Shown here piece after piece: positions 36,940 through 46,193 of a stretch of 64,000 nucleotides of DNA. The notes below the pieces were generated by a model. It was given only the letters and a program-made list of their open reading frames with translations. It had not been told where the DNA came from and did not search any database. Made by a program: the position numbers and the translations under genes. The stretch lies in NCBI RefSeq assembly GCF_030209745.1, contig NZ_JARVRJ010000008.1:62001-126000 (forward strand). Reading direction: 5' to 3'. Every line of letters begins with the position of its first letter. Positions within the stretch are counted from its first letter, which is position 1. The DNA comes from Arthrobacter sp. fls2-241-R2A-200 (GTDB lineage Bacteria > Actinomycetota > Actinomycetes > Actinomycetales > Micrococcaceae).

Positions 36940-38736
36940 TTAAGGGAGTTCCGCTGCCGCGATAGGGCCCGCTTCCACGGGTCCCAGGTCCGGCGCGTCC
37001 CGAAGTTCGACGACGGTCCCCGGCTTGCCCAGTTCGAGCACCTTGACGCTGTTGCGTCCGGCCTTGAGCAAGGGGGCCGGTGCGTACAGTGTGACTTGCG
37101 GACCTTTGTTCCAATAACGGCCCAGCAAGAAGCCATTGAGCCACAGGAATCCTTTGCCCGAATCCGGGAGTGCAATGTAGGTATCGGCAGGAACGTCCAC
37201 GTCGAACTCGGCCACGGCCAGGCCTTCCAGGCGTGCGGGTTCCCACTCGGCGAGCGCAAGAGGAATGTGCGTCCAATGGAACGTATACCGCTGGTTGACC
37301 AGGACGCCGCCCAGGATCCCCTTCCCCTGTCCGATCAGCGGCCCGTAGTTGATCCGGCCAAGGTTTTCCACCAGGATCTCGATCTTTGCCGGAGCTCCTG
37401 TGCCGGTAGCCACCACACCCTCGTCCCCGGATGTGTCGTCCAGTACCCCGGCGAATCTCCCGTCGATCCAAAGATAGGCGCGGTCGTGAAGCCCGGTGAT
37501 TCTCAACCGGCACTCGGCGGGTGCATCCGGAAGTCCCGGCAGGATGGCCGTTGCCGCGTAGAGGACCATCCCGCCGTCGAGCCCCAACTCTTCGAAGCTG
37601 AGCGGCGTGGCGCTGTGGACCGGCTCGCCGGCACCCCGTGCCAGCGTCAGCACGTCCTGCCCTCGGGATAGCGGCAACGATCGCGCAGGAACGACTGGAT
37701 TATCCGCGAGCAGCTCCGGCGGGAGCTCAGGCAGGTCCGTTATTGACTGGGCTCGATAAAACTCCTGGCGCAGGGCCTGGAACTTCGATGTCAGCGTGCC
37801 GTTCTCGGCAATAGGAGCATCGGAGTCGTAACTGGTCACCGTCGGTTGAAGCCTGGTGCCATCGTGGTTGCTGCCCGAGCCCAAGCCAAAGTTGGTACCT
37901 CCATGGGCCATGTAGACACACAAAGAACCGCCGAGATCCAGGATCTTGCGGGCTTCCTGTGCGGCCTCTTCGGCGTCGCGTCGGTGATGGGGCTCGCCCC
38001 AATGATCGAACCACCCGCCCCAGAATTCGACGTTGAAGAAGGGTTCATCAGGCCGCCGTCGTTTCCATGTCGCCACGGCTTCATCGCCCCGGCTTCCCAG
38101 CGTCGCCGTCGCCCACGTTCCGTCCACTGAGCCGCCGTCGAGGAAATAGTCCGTGCCGCCGTCGGCCGTGAACAGGAGTTCAGTGATGCCGCCTTGTTCC
38201 AGCAGGCGCTTGTTCCAGCGGATGTATTCATGGTCATCGCCGTAGCTGCCGTATTCATTTTCAATCTGCACGGCGACCACCGGACCGCCATTGGCCGCCT
38301 GCCGGGCGGCGATGATGGGCAGAAGGTGACCGAACCATTCCTCGACGGCGGCCGTAAACATCGGGTCAAGGCACCGGAGGCCGATTCCGGGGATACCTGT
38401 CAGCCACGCCGGGAACCCGCCGTTATCCCATTCGGCGCAAATGTACGGACCCGGACGGACGATCACGTCCAGGCCCTCCTACTGGGCGAGGTCGATAAAG
38501 TGGCCGAGGTTCCGCCAGCCAGTGAAGTCCGGAGCCGCGCCGCGCTTGGGTTGGTGAAAGTTCCACGCCACGTAGGTATCCACGGTGTTGGCGCCCATCG
38601 CTTTGAGCCGACGCAGCCGGTCCTGCCAGAGTTCCGGGTGGACACGGAAATAGTGGATGGCTCCTGCGAGGATGCGGTACGGTTCACCCGAGCGGTAAAG
38701 GACAGCGTCACCATAGCTCAGCAGGGCGTTGTTCAT
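36940..38736 (-). pseudogene. Glycoside hydrolase family 35 beta-galactosidase interrupted by an in-frame amber codon
   Basis: Reading from ATG 38736, the frame gives a normal GH35 N-terminus (85 residues, LAGAIHYFRVHPELW, NTVDTYVAWNFHQP) and meets TAG at 38481-38479 (codon 86). The same frame continues directly with EGLDVIVRPGPYICAEW and runs to 36940, so the full product would be about 598 residues. Acid/base Glu in QIENEYG (about residue 161) and nucleophile Glu in NVEFWGGWF (about 237) are intact. No frameshift, no other damage. TAG replaces a position between LAQ and EGLDV where related enzymes have an ordinary residue. A GTG at 38466 could start a truncated protein lacking the first barrel strands. 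Recent nonsense mutation, sequencing error or suppression are the options. Confidence 0.85.
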
Positions 38737-38786
38737 AGTGAGCAGATTAGCTCAAAATACAACATTTATGCACAGGTGATGAACAA

Positions 38787-39818
38787 ATGACCAATCTCGA
38801 CATTTCCCCGGCGCAGGAAGTTTGCCCCGCTGCGCCGGAGGGTCAAGGACCATGCGTCCAGTTGTGGCCCGAGCGCGAGGTTCCCTTGGGCGGTGTTCGC
38901 GCCATGAACGTCTTCCGGACCCTGCCCCAGCGCGGGCTTCCCACCGTGGGCGCTTGGTGCTTCCTGGATAGATTTGGTCCGGATCGTGTGGCCATGAGTG
39001 TCCTGCCGCATCCGCATATGGGCTTGCAAACCGTTACTTGGCCGCTCGAGGGTGCAGTGCGCCACCGGGACAGCGTTGGGAGCGACGTCGTGGTCCAGCC
39101 CGGCGAGCTCAACATCATGACCGCGGGCCACGGAATTTCCCACTCCGAGTTTTCGGCCCTGCCTGCCACCACCCCGGATGGATCCAGCCCCCTGGTGGAT
39201 GAGATCCCTGTCTCCCGCGGACTTCAACTCTGGGTGGCCCTCCCCGAGGAGCACCGGCACCGCGCGCCGTCGTTCGAGCAGCAGCGCGACCTCCCGGTGG
39301 CCGAGGGCCCCGGTTTCACCGCCACAGTCATGGTGGGCGAATTCGCCGGGAAGAGCTCCCCTGCCACAATGTTCAGCCCTATCGTTGGAGCGGACATCAC
39401 TGGGACCGGAAGCCTGGAACTGCCGCTGCGCCCGGATTTCGAACATGCAATCTTGATTCTGGACGGCAGCGCAGTGATCGACGGCGTCGACGTCCAACCA
39501 GGCCCCTTGGCCTATCTCGGCGCAGGCCGTTCCAACCTCCGGCTGGAGGTTGCTGCGGAGACCCGCTTCATGCTGCTCGGGGGCGAGCCGTTCGGCGAAG
39601 ACCTCCTCATGTGGTGGAACTTCGTGGGGCGCACGCACGAGGAAGTGGAGAAAGCCCGGGAAGAATGGCAAGCCGAGGGATTGCTCGACGACGATGCTGC
39701 CGCCGCCTCACGCTTCGGCTTGGTGCCGGGCCACGGCCCGGACGCAGGCCCCGAGGCCGGCCGCATACCCGCCCCCCAGCTCCCCGGGGTCAAGCTTCGT
39801 CCGCGGACCCGCGGCTGA
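38787..39818 (+). CDS. Pirin family protein
   Basis: A 343-residue bicupin of the pirin family. The metal-site region HPHMGLQTVTWPLEGAVRHRDSVGSDVVVQPGELNIMTAGHGISHSE contains the expected His, His, His and Glu ligands. Bacterial pirins include quercetin dioxygenases and regulators of central metabolism; the role is not deducible. Start follows AGGTGATG. Divergent from the interrupted GH35 gene by 50 bp, converging on the kinase gene. Confidence 0.9.
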   Translation: MTNLDISPAQEVCPAAPEGQGPCVQLWPEREVPLGGVRAMNVFRTLPQRGLPTVGAWCFLDRFGPDRVAMSVLPHPHMGLQTVTWPLEGAVRHRDSVGSDVVVQPGELNIMTAGHGISHSEFSALPATTPDGSSPLVDEIPVSRGLQLWVALPEEHRHRAPSFEQQRDLPVAEGPGFTATVMVGEFAGKSSPATMFSPIVGADITGTGSLELPLRPDFEHAILILDGSAVIDGVDVQPGPLAYLGAGRSNLRLEVAAETRFMLLGGEPFGEDLLMWWNFVGRTHEEVEKAREEWQAEGLLDDDAAAASRFGLVPGHGPDAGPEAGRIPAPQLPGVKLRPRTRG

Positions 39819-39849
39819 GTGTGCTGAAGGGGCTGTCCGGCTTGGCCTG

Positions 39850-40797
39850 CTAGCCCCGCTGCTCGGCCACCAGCCGGGGGACGCCGAACACGGGGTCCTG
39901 GGCGAGGATCCGCACGTCCTCAATGCCCCTCCCGGACAACGTGGCAATGAACGCCTCCTGTAGCCGCCGCACGTTCGTCCCCAGCCCGCTGCCCAAGATG
40001 ACAGGTCCGTCCAGGCCCAGTTGGCGAACCACCTGCTCAGCCAGGACTGCCAGGTCCCGCCCGGCTTGGTCCACCAGATCTTGGCTCGTCGGGTCGCCGT
40101 CGTCCGCGGCCTCCACAACGATCCTGGCTTGCTGCGCCCAGTACCGGCGGCCCGTTGCCGGCGAATGGAAGAGTGCGATCAATTTGCCGGGCTCGTCCAA
40201 CCCGCAGGACTCCAGGAGCGCACTGCTCAGACGATCCGGCGCGAGGCCCTTGTTCATGAGCCGGAGGCTGTGCCGTACCGCTTCGCGTCCCAGCCAGTAC
40301 CCGCTTCCCTCATCCCCCAGCAGGTAGCCCCAACCACCGGCGCGGGCTTCTTCTCCGGCGTCGTTTCTTCCCCAGGCGGCCGAGCCGGTACCGGCGATAA
40401 CGGCGACTCCTGTGCTCGCGCCACCGGCTGCAAGCAGCAGCCGTGAGTCGTGAACCACCGTGATCCGCGCTCCGGGCACGTGTGGTGCGATCAAGTCTGC
40501 GAGCGCCTGGGCGTCCTCGTCCGTGTCGATACCGCCGGCCCCCGCGTAGACCTCGTCCACCTGGCCTCCGCCGATCTTGCCGAACAGCTCGGCGAGGTTC
40601 GCTGCGGCCACGTCGCGGCTGACATTTTGGACGTTGGAACTTCCGGCGCTCTCATCCCGTACCGCTGTGCCGTGTTCGAACCGCACTCCCCGGGTCTTGG
40701 TGCCCCCGATGTCGAGTCCGATGACCGTGCCGCCTACCGAGCTGTCGGTAGAGTCCGGCTGCGTGCGGGAATGCGTTGAGGAGTCAGGATTGTTCAC
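39850..40797 (-). CDS. N-acetylglucosamine kinase-like protein (BadF/BadG/BcrA/BcrD ATPase family)
   Basis: A 315-residue ASKHA-fold kinase. The phosphate-1 loop VIGLDIGGTKTRGV lies at about residues 25-38, followed by VIAGTGSAAWGR and LGDEGSGYWLGREA, the hallmarks of BadF-type GlcNAc kinases. The first 20 residues are Ser/Thr/Asp-rich and probably disordered; a downstream start is possible. Likely phosphorylates an amino sugar in the cytoplasm. Divergent from nitronate monooxygenase. Confidence 0.85.
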   Translation of the reverse strand: MNNPDSSTHSRTQPDSTDSSVGGTVIGLDIGGTKTRGVRFEHGTAVRDESAGSSNVQNVSRDVAAANLAELFGKIGGGQVDEVYAGAGGIDTDEDAQALADLIAPHVPGARITVVHDSRLLLAAGGASTGVAVIAGTGSAAWGRNDAGEEARAGGWGYLLGDEGSGYWLGREAVRHSLRLMNKGLAPDRLSSALLESCGLDEPGKLIALFHSPATGRRYWAQQARIVVEAADDGDPTSQDLVDQAGRDLAVLAEQVVRQLGLDGPVILGSGLGTNVRRLQEAFIATLSGRGIEDVRILAQDPVFGVPRLVAEQRG

Positions 40798-40838
40798 CGT
40801 GAAAGACTAGCGTGGAGCGTCCGGAGGAGAAACCGCCC

Positions 40839-41879
40839 ATGTCTGATTCCTTGTTTGATACGCCCTTCATTGGAGCACCGATGGCAGGTGGAACTTCCAC
40901 CACCGCATTGGTCCAGGCAGTTCACGACGGCGGCGGGTTCGGTTTCCTTGCCGCCGGCTACAAGAGTCCGACGGCGATGACGGCGGACATCGCGGCGGCC
41001 AAGGCGCTGGGCATCCGGTTTGGCATGAATGTATTCGTGCCGGATGTGGCCCAACTTGCCCCGTCGAGCGAAACCAAGGCCCGGCTTGCGGCCTACCGGG
41101 CCATGCTCGAGCCTGAGGCCGCCAGGTTCGGGGTGCCTTTACCCGCTCTCCGCTTCGATGATGACGACGCTTGGCGCGACAAGATCGACGCCCTCTTGGA
41201 AGACCCTGTGGAAGCTGTGAGCTTCACTTTCGGACTGCCGGGCAGGGCTGTGGTCCGCGCGTTGCAGAAGGCAGGTTCCCGCGTCATATCCAGCGTCACA
41301 AGTGTGTCCGAAGCATTGGCTGCTGCGGAGGAGGGTCCGGACGCCCTCGTTGTGCAGCACGCCTCTGCGGGCGCGCACTCCGCGGCCTTCCTTCCGGCGG
41401 ACAGATCTGCGGTTTCGCCGGCTGCCGGCACGACGGCGGAACTGGTCGCCCAAGTGCGTGCCGCCGTCGGACTTCCGCTGATAGCGGCGGGTTCGATCAT
41501 GGACGGATCTGACCTGAGTAAGGTGCTGGCAGCGGGAGCCGTGGCCGGGCAGATAGGAACTGCATTGGTTCGGACCCCGGAAAGTGGTGCCAGGCAGCTG
41601 CATAAGGATGCCTTGGGTGACCCTGCTTTTACGCAGACAACCATGACCCGGGCCTTTACCGGGCGCTGGGCGCGTGCGTTGGTCAACGACTTCGTGCGTG
41701 ACCATGAGGATGCACCGGAGGGCTACCCGGCTATCCATCACCTGACCTCTTCGATCCGCTCTGCGGCATCCGCAGCAGGCGATCCGCACCGTTTGAACCT
41801 CTGGGCGGGGACCGGCTGGCGGAATGCCGGTACACGACCTGCCCGAGTGATAGTCAGTGAGTTCCTGAGCGGGCTCTGA
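40839..41879 (+). CDS. Nitronate monooxygenase (2-nitropropane dioxygenase-like)
   Basis: A 346-residue FMN-dependent TIM-barrel enzyme. IGAPMAGGTSTTALVQAVHDGGGFGFLAAGY is the typical N-terminus, ALVVQHASAGAHSAAF carries the flavin/active-site region and PLIAAGSIMDGSDLSKVLAAGAVAGQIGTALV the phosphate-binding end. Oxidises nitronates such as propionate 3-nitronate. Start at 40839 has GGAGGAG 11 nt upstream. Its last 26 bp overlap the 3' end of the LysR gene on the other strand. Confidence 0.92.
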   Translation: MSDSLFDTPFIGAPMAGGTSTTALVQAVHDGGGFGFLAAGYKSPTAMTADIAAAKALGIRFGMNVFVPDVAQLAPSSETKARLAAYRAMLEPEAARFGVPLPALRFDDDDAWRDKIDALLEDPVEAVSFTFGLPGRAVVRALQKAGSRVISSVTSVSEALAAAEEGPDALVVQHASAGAHSAAFLPADRSAVSPAAGTTAELVAQVRAAVGLPLIAAGSIMDGSDLSKVLAAGAVAGQIGTALVRTPESGARQLHKDALGDPAFTQTTMTRAFTGRWARALVNDFVRDHEDAPEGYPAIHHLTSSIRSAASAAGDPHRLNLWAGTGWRNAGTRPARVIVSEFLSGL

Positions 41880-42858
41880 CCAACTCTGACAACAAGGCTT
41901 CACCCCGCGTGGCCACCAATTGGCGGAACAGGCGGACCGCTTCCGGCTCGAAGCTCCGTTCGCGCCACGCAATGCCGATTTGCCGGAACGCCATGTCGGA
42001 TTCAATCGCCACTTCAACGAGGCCGAGTTCCGCTTTGGGCAGGAACTGGCCGGTGCCGTAACCAGGACCAGCGGGTGGCAGGATGCTGAATCCCAGCCCG
42101 GCTGAAACCAAGCCCCGCGCAGAGGTGGACTCCTGGACTTCGAAAGCGATCCGGGGACGGAAGCCGGCCTCCCGTAAAAGCGCTTCACCCAATGACCGCA
42201 GGCCCACGCCCACCGGGAGTGTTACGTAGGGCTCGTGCCGCAGTTCAGAAAGGTGGATGCTGGACCGCTCCGCCAAAGGATGGCGGTAGTGAAGGACTAC
42301 CCGCAACGGCTCACGGTAAAGCGGCAGCGAGCGGATGCCCTTACCTTCGGGGGCAAGGGGTGCAGTGAGGGCAAAGTCCGTTTCGCCCGCGGCCAGTTCC
42401 CTCAGGCAATCATCCCGGGGCCCTTGCCGCAGTTCGAAAAGGGTCTGCGGATGGTCACTGCGATACGCACTGATAAGCAATGGAAGCGTTGCCTCACCGA
42501 AGGTGTGTTGGAAGGAGACCCCGATGCGTCCCCGAACTACCTCCGATTCCTGCCGGACCCTGTCCAGCCCGGCTTGGAAGTCCTCCAGCGCTGCTTCGAT
42601 ATAGGGCAACAGTGTTTTTGCCGCCGGAGTCAGGCGAATTCCCCGTCCGTCCCTGACCAGAAGGTCCATGCCGATGATCGCGCTGGCACGGGATACCGCC
42701 CGGCTGACGGTCGATTGTGGAACTCCCAGGACCTCCGCGGTTTCCGTCATGTGCTCGGTGCGCCCGAGCTCGGCCAGTAAGGGCATGAGGGGTAGGAGTT
42801 GTACGAGCTGTTGATGATCCGGTTCCACGGGGCTCCCCTGCCGACTGACGTTATTCAT
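41854..42858 (-). CDS. LysR family transcriptional regulator
   Basis: A 334-residue LysR regulator. The N-terminal winged helix contains HMTETAEVLGVPQSTVSRAVSRASAIIGMDLLVRDGRGIRLT; the effector domain follows from about residue 100 (RGRIGVSFQHTFGEATLPLLISAYRSDHP). Divergent from an MFS transporter by 69 bp, the classic LTTR arrangement, with a dyad overlapping the LysR start codon, so it probably controls the transporter and itself. Tail overlaps nitronate monooxygenase. Confidence 0.92.
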   Translation of the reverse strand: MNNVSRQGSPVEPDHQQLVQLLPLMPLLAELGRTEHMTETAEVLGVPQSTVSRAVSRASAIIGMDLLVRDGRGIRLTPAAKTLLPYIEAALEDFQAGLDRVRQESEVVRGRIGVSFQHTFGEATLPLLISAYRSDHPQTLFELRQGPRDDCLRELAAGETDFALTAPLAPEGKGIRSLPLYREPLRVVLHYRHPLAERSSIHLSELRHEPYVTLPVGVGLRSLGEALLREAGFRPRIAFEVQESTSARGLVSAGLGFSILPPAGPGYGTGQFLPKAELGLVEVAIESDMAFRQIGIAWRERSFEPEAVRLFRQLVATRGEALLSELVRARSGTH

Positions 42859-42870
42859 GCATTAGTGCAT
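42857..42870. promoter_or_regulatory. LysR-type operator between lysR and MFS
   Basis: ATGCA-TTAG-TGCAT is a perfect 5-bp dyad overlapping the lysR start codon. A second half site ATGCAT occurs 17 bp away (about 42886-42891). Spacing and position fit the recall site and activation site of a LysR regulator. Confidence 0.5.
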
Positions 42871-42927
42871 CAATTCTAGGCAACTCATGCATTGGATAGC
42901 AGGTTCGGCCCCGCCTAGCCTTGTTGG

Positions 42928-44211
42928 GTGGATAGAGCGGAGCTGGGCACAGCAGGGATCAGTACAGCAGAGGTCCGTACAGCAGAAATCAGTACAGCGG
43001 AAACCGGCGTCGATAAGTGGGACGGCCATGCAAAAGGCTCGTCCGGGTATCGCCGGGTTCTGATCGCGTTGGCCTTGGCCGGTGTGGCGACGTTCGCGCA
43101 GCTGTACTCCACCCAAGCTGTCCTGCCGATCATGGCGAGCGATCTCCGGATCACTGCGGCCGAGGCCGCTCTCAGCATCTCCCTGGCAACCGTCGGCCTG
43201 GCCATCGCCGTACTGCCTTGGTCCTTCGTAGCGGACAGGATTGGACGGGTCCGTGCCATGGCTATCGGCATCGCGGCGGCAACGTTGCTTGGCCTGCTGG
43301 TTCCGTTGGCCCCCAGCTTGCCCCTGCTGCTGGCGATCAGGACCTTGGAAGGCATGGCTTTGGGAGGTATCCCGGCAATTGCCATTGCCTACCTCAACGA
43401 GGAAGTCACCAAAATGCACACGGCCCTCGCGGCAGGGAGCTACGTAGCCGGGACCACCCTTGGCGGCCTTGCCGGCCGCTTGGTGGCCGGCCCGGTGGGC
43501 GAATTGTGGGGCTGGCGTGCGGCCACCTGGGCCGTCTCGGTGCTCGCAACCATCTCGGCCATCCTGTTCCTGGTCCTTGTCCCCAAGCAACGCCGGTTCA
43601 GCCCGGCAGCGGCGATGGGATTTCGCGGAGCGCTACGGACTCTGGCAGGCCATGCCCGCAACCCCCGGCTTTTGTCCCTCTACCTGCAGGCGTTCCTCCT
43701 CATGGGCGGTTTCGTTGCCGTGTACAACTACCTCGGCTTCCGCCTTCATGCAGAACCGTTCGCCCTTCCTGCTTCCCTTGTCAGCCTCATCTTCGTGGCC
43801 TACCTTTCCGGGACCCTGAGCTCCCGATGGGCCGCCGGACTGACCACTCGCTACGGACGCCGTAACGTCCTGGTCAGCGGGATCGCGATCATGTCAGCAG
43901 GCTTGGCCCTGACGCTCGCCGGCAACCTGCCAGCCATCCTGGCCGGGCTGGTGATCTTCACTGGCGGGTTCTTCGCCGCCCACAGCGTCGGCTCAGGCTG
44001 GACGGGAGCCATTGCCACAACCGGGCGCGCACAGGCAGCATCGCTGTACAACTTGTCCTATTACCTTGGCTCCAGTGTCATCGGCTGGGCAGGCGGACTG
44101 GCATTCCAAACCTTTGGTTGGCAGGCCCTGGCGGGCGGCGTCATCGTCCTCTCCTGCACGACGGCGGCAGTCATCTGGGTAGTGCACCGCCCGGGACGCC
44201 GCGCCACCTGA
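42928..44211 (+). CDS. MFS transporter
   Basis: A 427-residue transporter of about 12 helices, similar to YnfM/arabinose-efflux types (VATFAQLYSTQAVLPIMASDLRITAAEAALSISLATVGLAI, motif A-like DRIGRVRAM). Starts with GTG at 42928 with TAGCCT 6 nt upstream. The first 27 residues before the conserved region are four tandem TAEXX-type pentapeptides encoded by a 15-bp DNA repeat (42948-43007), an oddity absent from typical homologues. Probably regulated by the divergent LysR. Substrate unknown. Confidence 0.88.
   Translation: MDRAELGTAGISTAEVRTAEISTAETGVDKWDGHAKGSSGYRRVLIALALAGVATFAQLYSTQAVLPIMASDLRITAAEAALSISLATVGLAIAVLPWSFVADRIGRVRAMAIGIAAATLLGLLVPLAPSLPLLLAIRTLEGMALGGIPAIAIAYLNEEVTKMHTALAAGSYVAGTTLGGLAGRLVAGPVGELWGWRAATWAVSVLATISAILFLVLVPKQRRFSPAAAMGFRGALRTLAGHARNPRLLSLYLQAFLLMGGFVAVYNYLGFRLHAEPFALPASLVSLIFVAYLSGTLSSRWAAGLTTRYGRRNVLVSGIAIMSAGLALTLAGNLPAILAGLVIFTGGFFAAHSVGSGWTGAIATTGRAQAASLYNLSYYLGSSVIGWAGGLAFQTFGWQALAGGVIVLSCTTAAVIWVVHRPGRRAT
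42948..43007 (+). repeat. Coding tandem repeat, four 15-bp units at the MFS N-terminus
   Basis: Four units: CACAGCAGGGATCAG, TACAGCAGAGGTCCG, TACAGCAGAAATCAG, TACAGCGGAAACCGG. They encode TAGIS-TAEVR-TAEIS-TAETG ahead of the first transmembrane helix. Confidence 0.75.
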
Positions 44212-44279
44212 TCCGCTCGGTGGGACGATTGCCTGAAATGAGCCACTAGGATGAGTCAAACGCACTTTCAGGAGGATTC

Positions 44280-44786
44280 GTGAGCAACCCCGCGAAGAAT
44301 ATTCGCCCCAACACGGGCGCTGCAGAACCGCTGGACGCTATCGACGAACGGATCCTGGCAGCCTTGGTGGATGATGCCCGCATCTCCAACAAACAACTCG
44401 CCGAGCTGGTGGGGATCGCGCCGTCCACAGCGCTGATGCGGACCAGGGCGTTGTCGGAACGCGGCATTATTGAAGGCTTCGAGGCGGTCCTTAGCCTTCC
44501 GGCGATCGGCCGCTCCGTTCAGGCGCTGATCGCGGTGCGCCTCCGCGCTCACGACCGTGACCAGATTGATCGTTTCACCGCGCGGGTGCCCAAACTTCCC
44601 GCCGTCATTTCGACCTTCCACACAACGGGTTCGGTCGACTACCTACTGCACATCGCCGTCGCAAACACCGATGACCTGCGCAACTGGTTGCTGGACAACC
44701 TGGCCACCGACCCCGTGGTGGGCCACACGGAAACCACCATGGTCTTCCAGCACATCCCCGGCAACCGAGGACCGCTGCCGGAATAG
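44280..44786 (+). CDS. Lrp/AsnC family transcriptional regulator
   Basis: A 168-residue regulator: helix-turn-helix DAIDERILAALVDDARISNKQLAELVGIAPSTALMRTRALSERGII and a C-terminal RAM effector domain (SVQALIAVRLRAHDRDQID, VDYLLHIAVANTDDLRNWLLDNLA). GTG start with AGGAGG upstream. Converges with the next MFS gene. Amino-acid effector unknown. Confidence 0.92.
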   Translation: MSNPAKNIRPNTGAAEPLDAIDERILAALVDDARISNKQLAELVGIAPSTALMRTRALSERGIIEGFEAVLSLPAIGRSVQALIAVRLRAHDRDQIDRFTARVPKLPAVISTFHTTGSVDYLLHIAVANTDDLRNWLLDNLATDPVVGHTETTMVFQHIPGNRGPLPE

Positions 44787-44803
44787 TTCGGGTTGAGTGC
44801 CCC

Positions 44804-46039
44804 TTAGGCGCGTGCTGTTTGCCTGAAGGAGACAGCGGCAAGCAGCAGCGCTGCCGCACCGCAGAGCACCGTGAATCCGACGACGGCGGCTTGGAGCCCT
44901 ACCGCGGAAACGGCCAGGCCGAGGCCGATCACCGGAACAGCACTTCCCAAGTAGGTGATCACATAGACCGTGCTGATGACTTGTGCGTGGCGTGCCGCCT
45001 CTACTTTTCCGGCCACCTCGTTGAAAACCTGGCGGAAGGCAATTCCCTGGCCCATGCCGGCGGTGATGCTTGCCAGCACGAGGAGCCAAGGACTGGACCA
45101 GGCTGCTGCAGCGCCTACCAAGACAACGGACACTCCGAGCACCAGCAAGCTGACCGGAACAACCAATCGGCCACGGACGCCGAGCAATTGGCTGAGGGCC
45201 GACGAGCCCAGCGTGACTCCGGCCAGCACACCGATCAATGGCCGGGAGTCTGCATGCACCACGACGGCGAAGTAGCCCGGTGCCAAGGACAAGCAGAACC
45301 CGAAAACGGCAAAGCTGAGGAAGCCGGTGGAGGCCGCCATCCAAAAGGCTCCGCGGGCGTCCCGGGAGACCGATGGCTTTCGTGGCGCCAGGACTTTGAA
45401 CGCCTTGGTCGCCGGGGCGGGCGCAATGGCGGGCCTGGCCTTCAGCATCCATAACGGAACCAGGGCAGCGAGCAGCACTGCCGAGTGAATGTAGTAGGGC
45501 GTCCGTGTCGGATCGGGAAGAAGCGACAACATGCCGCCGATCGCCGGGCCAGCGGCCACTCCCCCGGCCGAGGAAAGCAGCGTAAACCGGGAAGCCCAGT
45601 CAGGCCGTTGCGGGAGTAACTCGCGCAAAGCAGCTGAGCTGGCTCCTGTTGCGAGCGCAACAGCCACGCCCTGCAGCGCGCGTCCGAGGCAAAGCTCCAC
45701 CAGGCTGTGGGCACCGGCAAAGATCATGCCACCTGCAAGGCCCACCAATACCGCCAACACCAAGGCAGCCCGACGGCCGATATAGTCCGACCAATGCCCG
45801 GCCACCATGAGGACGCCCACGAGTGCCAGCACATAGCTGGAGAAAGCGACCGTCACATCCAGCGAGGACATGCCCAGCCTGGCCTGCAGCAAGGGATACA
45901 GCGGCGTCGCGAGGTTGGCGCCCACCAGCAACGTGAAGATTACGACGCCGGCCAGCACCAGCCTGGCAGTGGTGGACGCATCCCATCCCCCACGCCCGGC
46001 GGTGGCCGGACGCATGCGGAGTTCGCTTAAGACAGTCAT
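44804..46039 (-). CDS. MFS transporter
   Basis: A 411-residue 12-helix transporter of the DHA1 type. LVLAGVVIFTLLVGANLATPLYPLLQARLGMSSLDVTVAFSSYVLALVGVLMVAGHWSDYIGRRAALV includes motif A (GHWSDYIGRR). Start placed at 46039 because GAGG is 7 nt upstream and similarity begins nearby; ATGs at 46045 and 46075 are alternatives. Divergent from a second Lrp/AsnC gene, its likely regulator; such pairs often export amino acids or analogues. Confidence 0.88.
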   Translation of the reverse strand: MTVLSELRMRPATAGRGGWDASTTARLVLAGVVIFTLLVGANLATPLYPLLQARLGMSSLDVTVAFSSYVLALVGVLMVAGHWSDYIGRRAALVLAVLVGLAGGMIFAGAHSLVELCLGRALQGVAVALATGASSAALRELLPQRPDWASRFTLLSSAGGVAAGPAIGGMLSLLPDPTRTPYYIHSAVLLAALVPLWMLKARPAIAPAPATKAFKVLAPRKPSVSRDARGAFWMAASTGFLSFAVFGFCLSLAPGYFAVVVHADSRPLIGVLAGVTLGSSALSQLLGVRGRLVVPVSLLVLGVSVVLVGAAAAWSSPWLLVLASITAGMGQGIAFRQVFNEVAGKVEAARHAQVISTVYVITYLGSAVPVIGLGLAVSAVGLQAAVVGFTVLCGAAALLLAAVSFRQTARA

Positions 46040-46148
46040 TTCCATGTCCTCGGGCTGATCAGCAACCGGCTCCATCCTTGTGGGACGTTTCCGGGCAGCA
46101 ATGTATTGGTGGCAACAGAATGCCGCATCACTGCGCGGCAAGAACGAA

Positions 46149-46190
46149 TGAGGTGCGAAGATTGATCAAAACAAGCAAAGACGTGCCTCA
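46149..46190. promoter_or_regulatory. Lrp-type operator candidate
   Basis: TGAGGTGCG and CGTGCCTCA form an imperfect dyad around an A/T-rich centre containing TTGATCAAAACAAGC, directly upstream of the Lrp gene at 46194 and facing the divergent MFS gene. Consistent with an Lrp site; inferred. Confidence 0.4.
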
Positions 46191-46193
46191 CCA

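Noticed and set aside
42948..43007. CRISPR-like array
   Set aside because: Units are contiguous without spacers and encode protein; no cas genes anywhere in the window.
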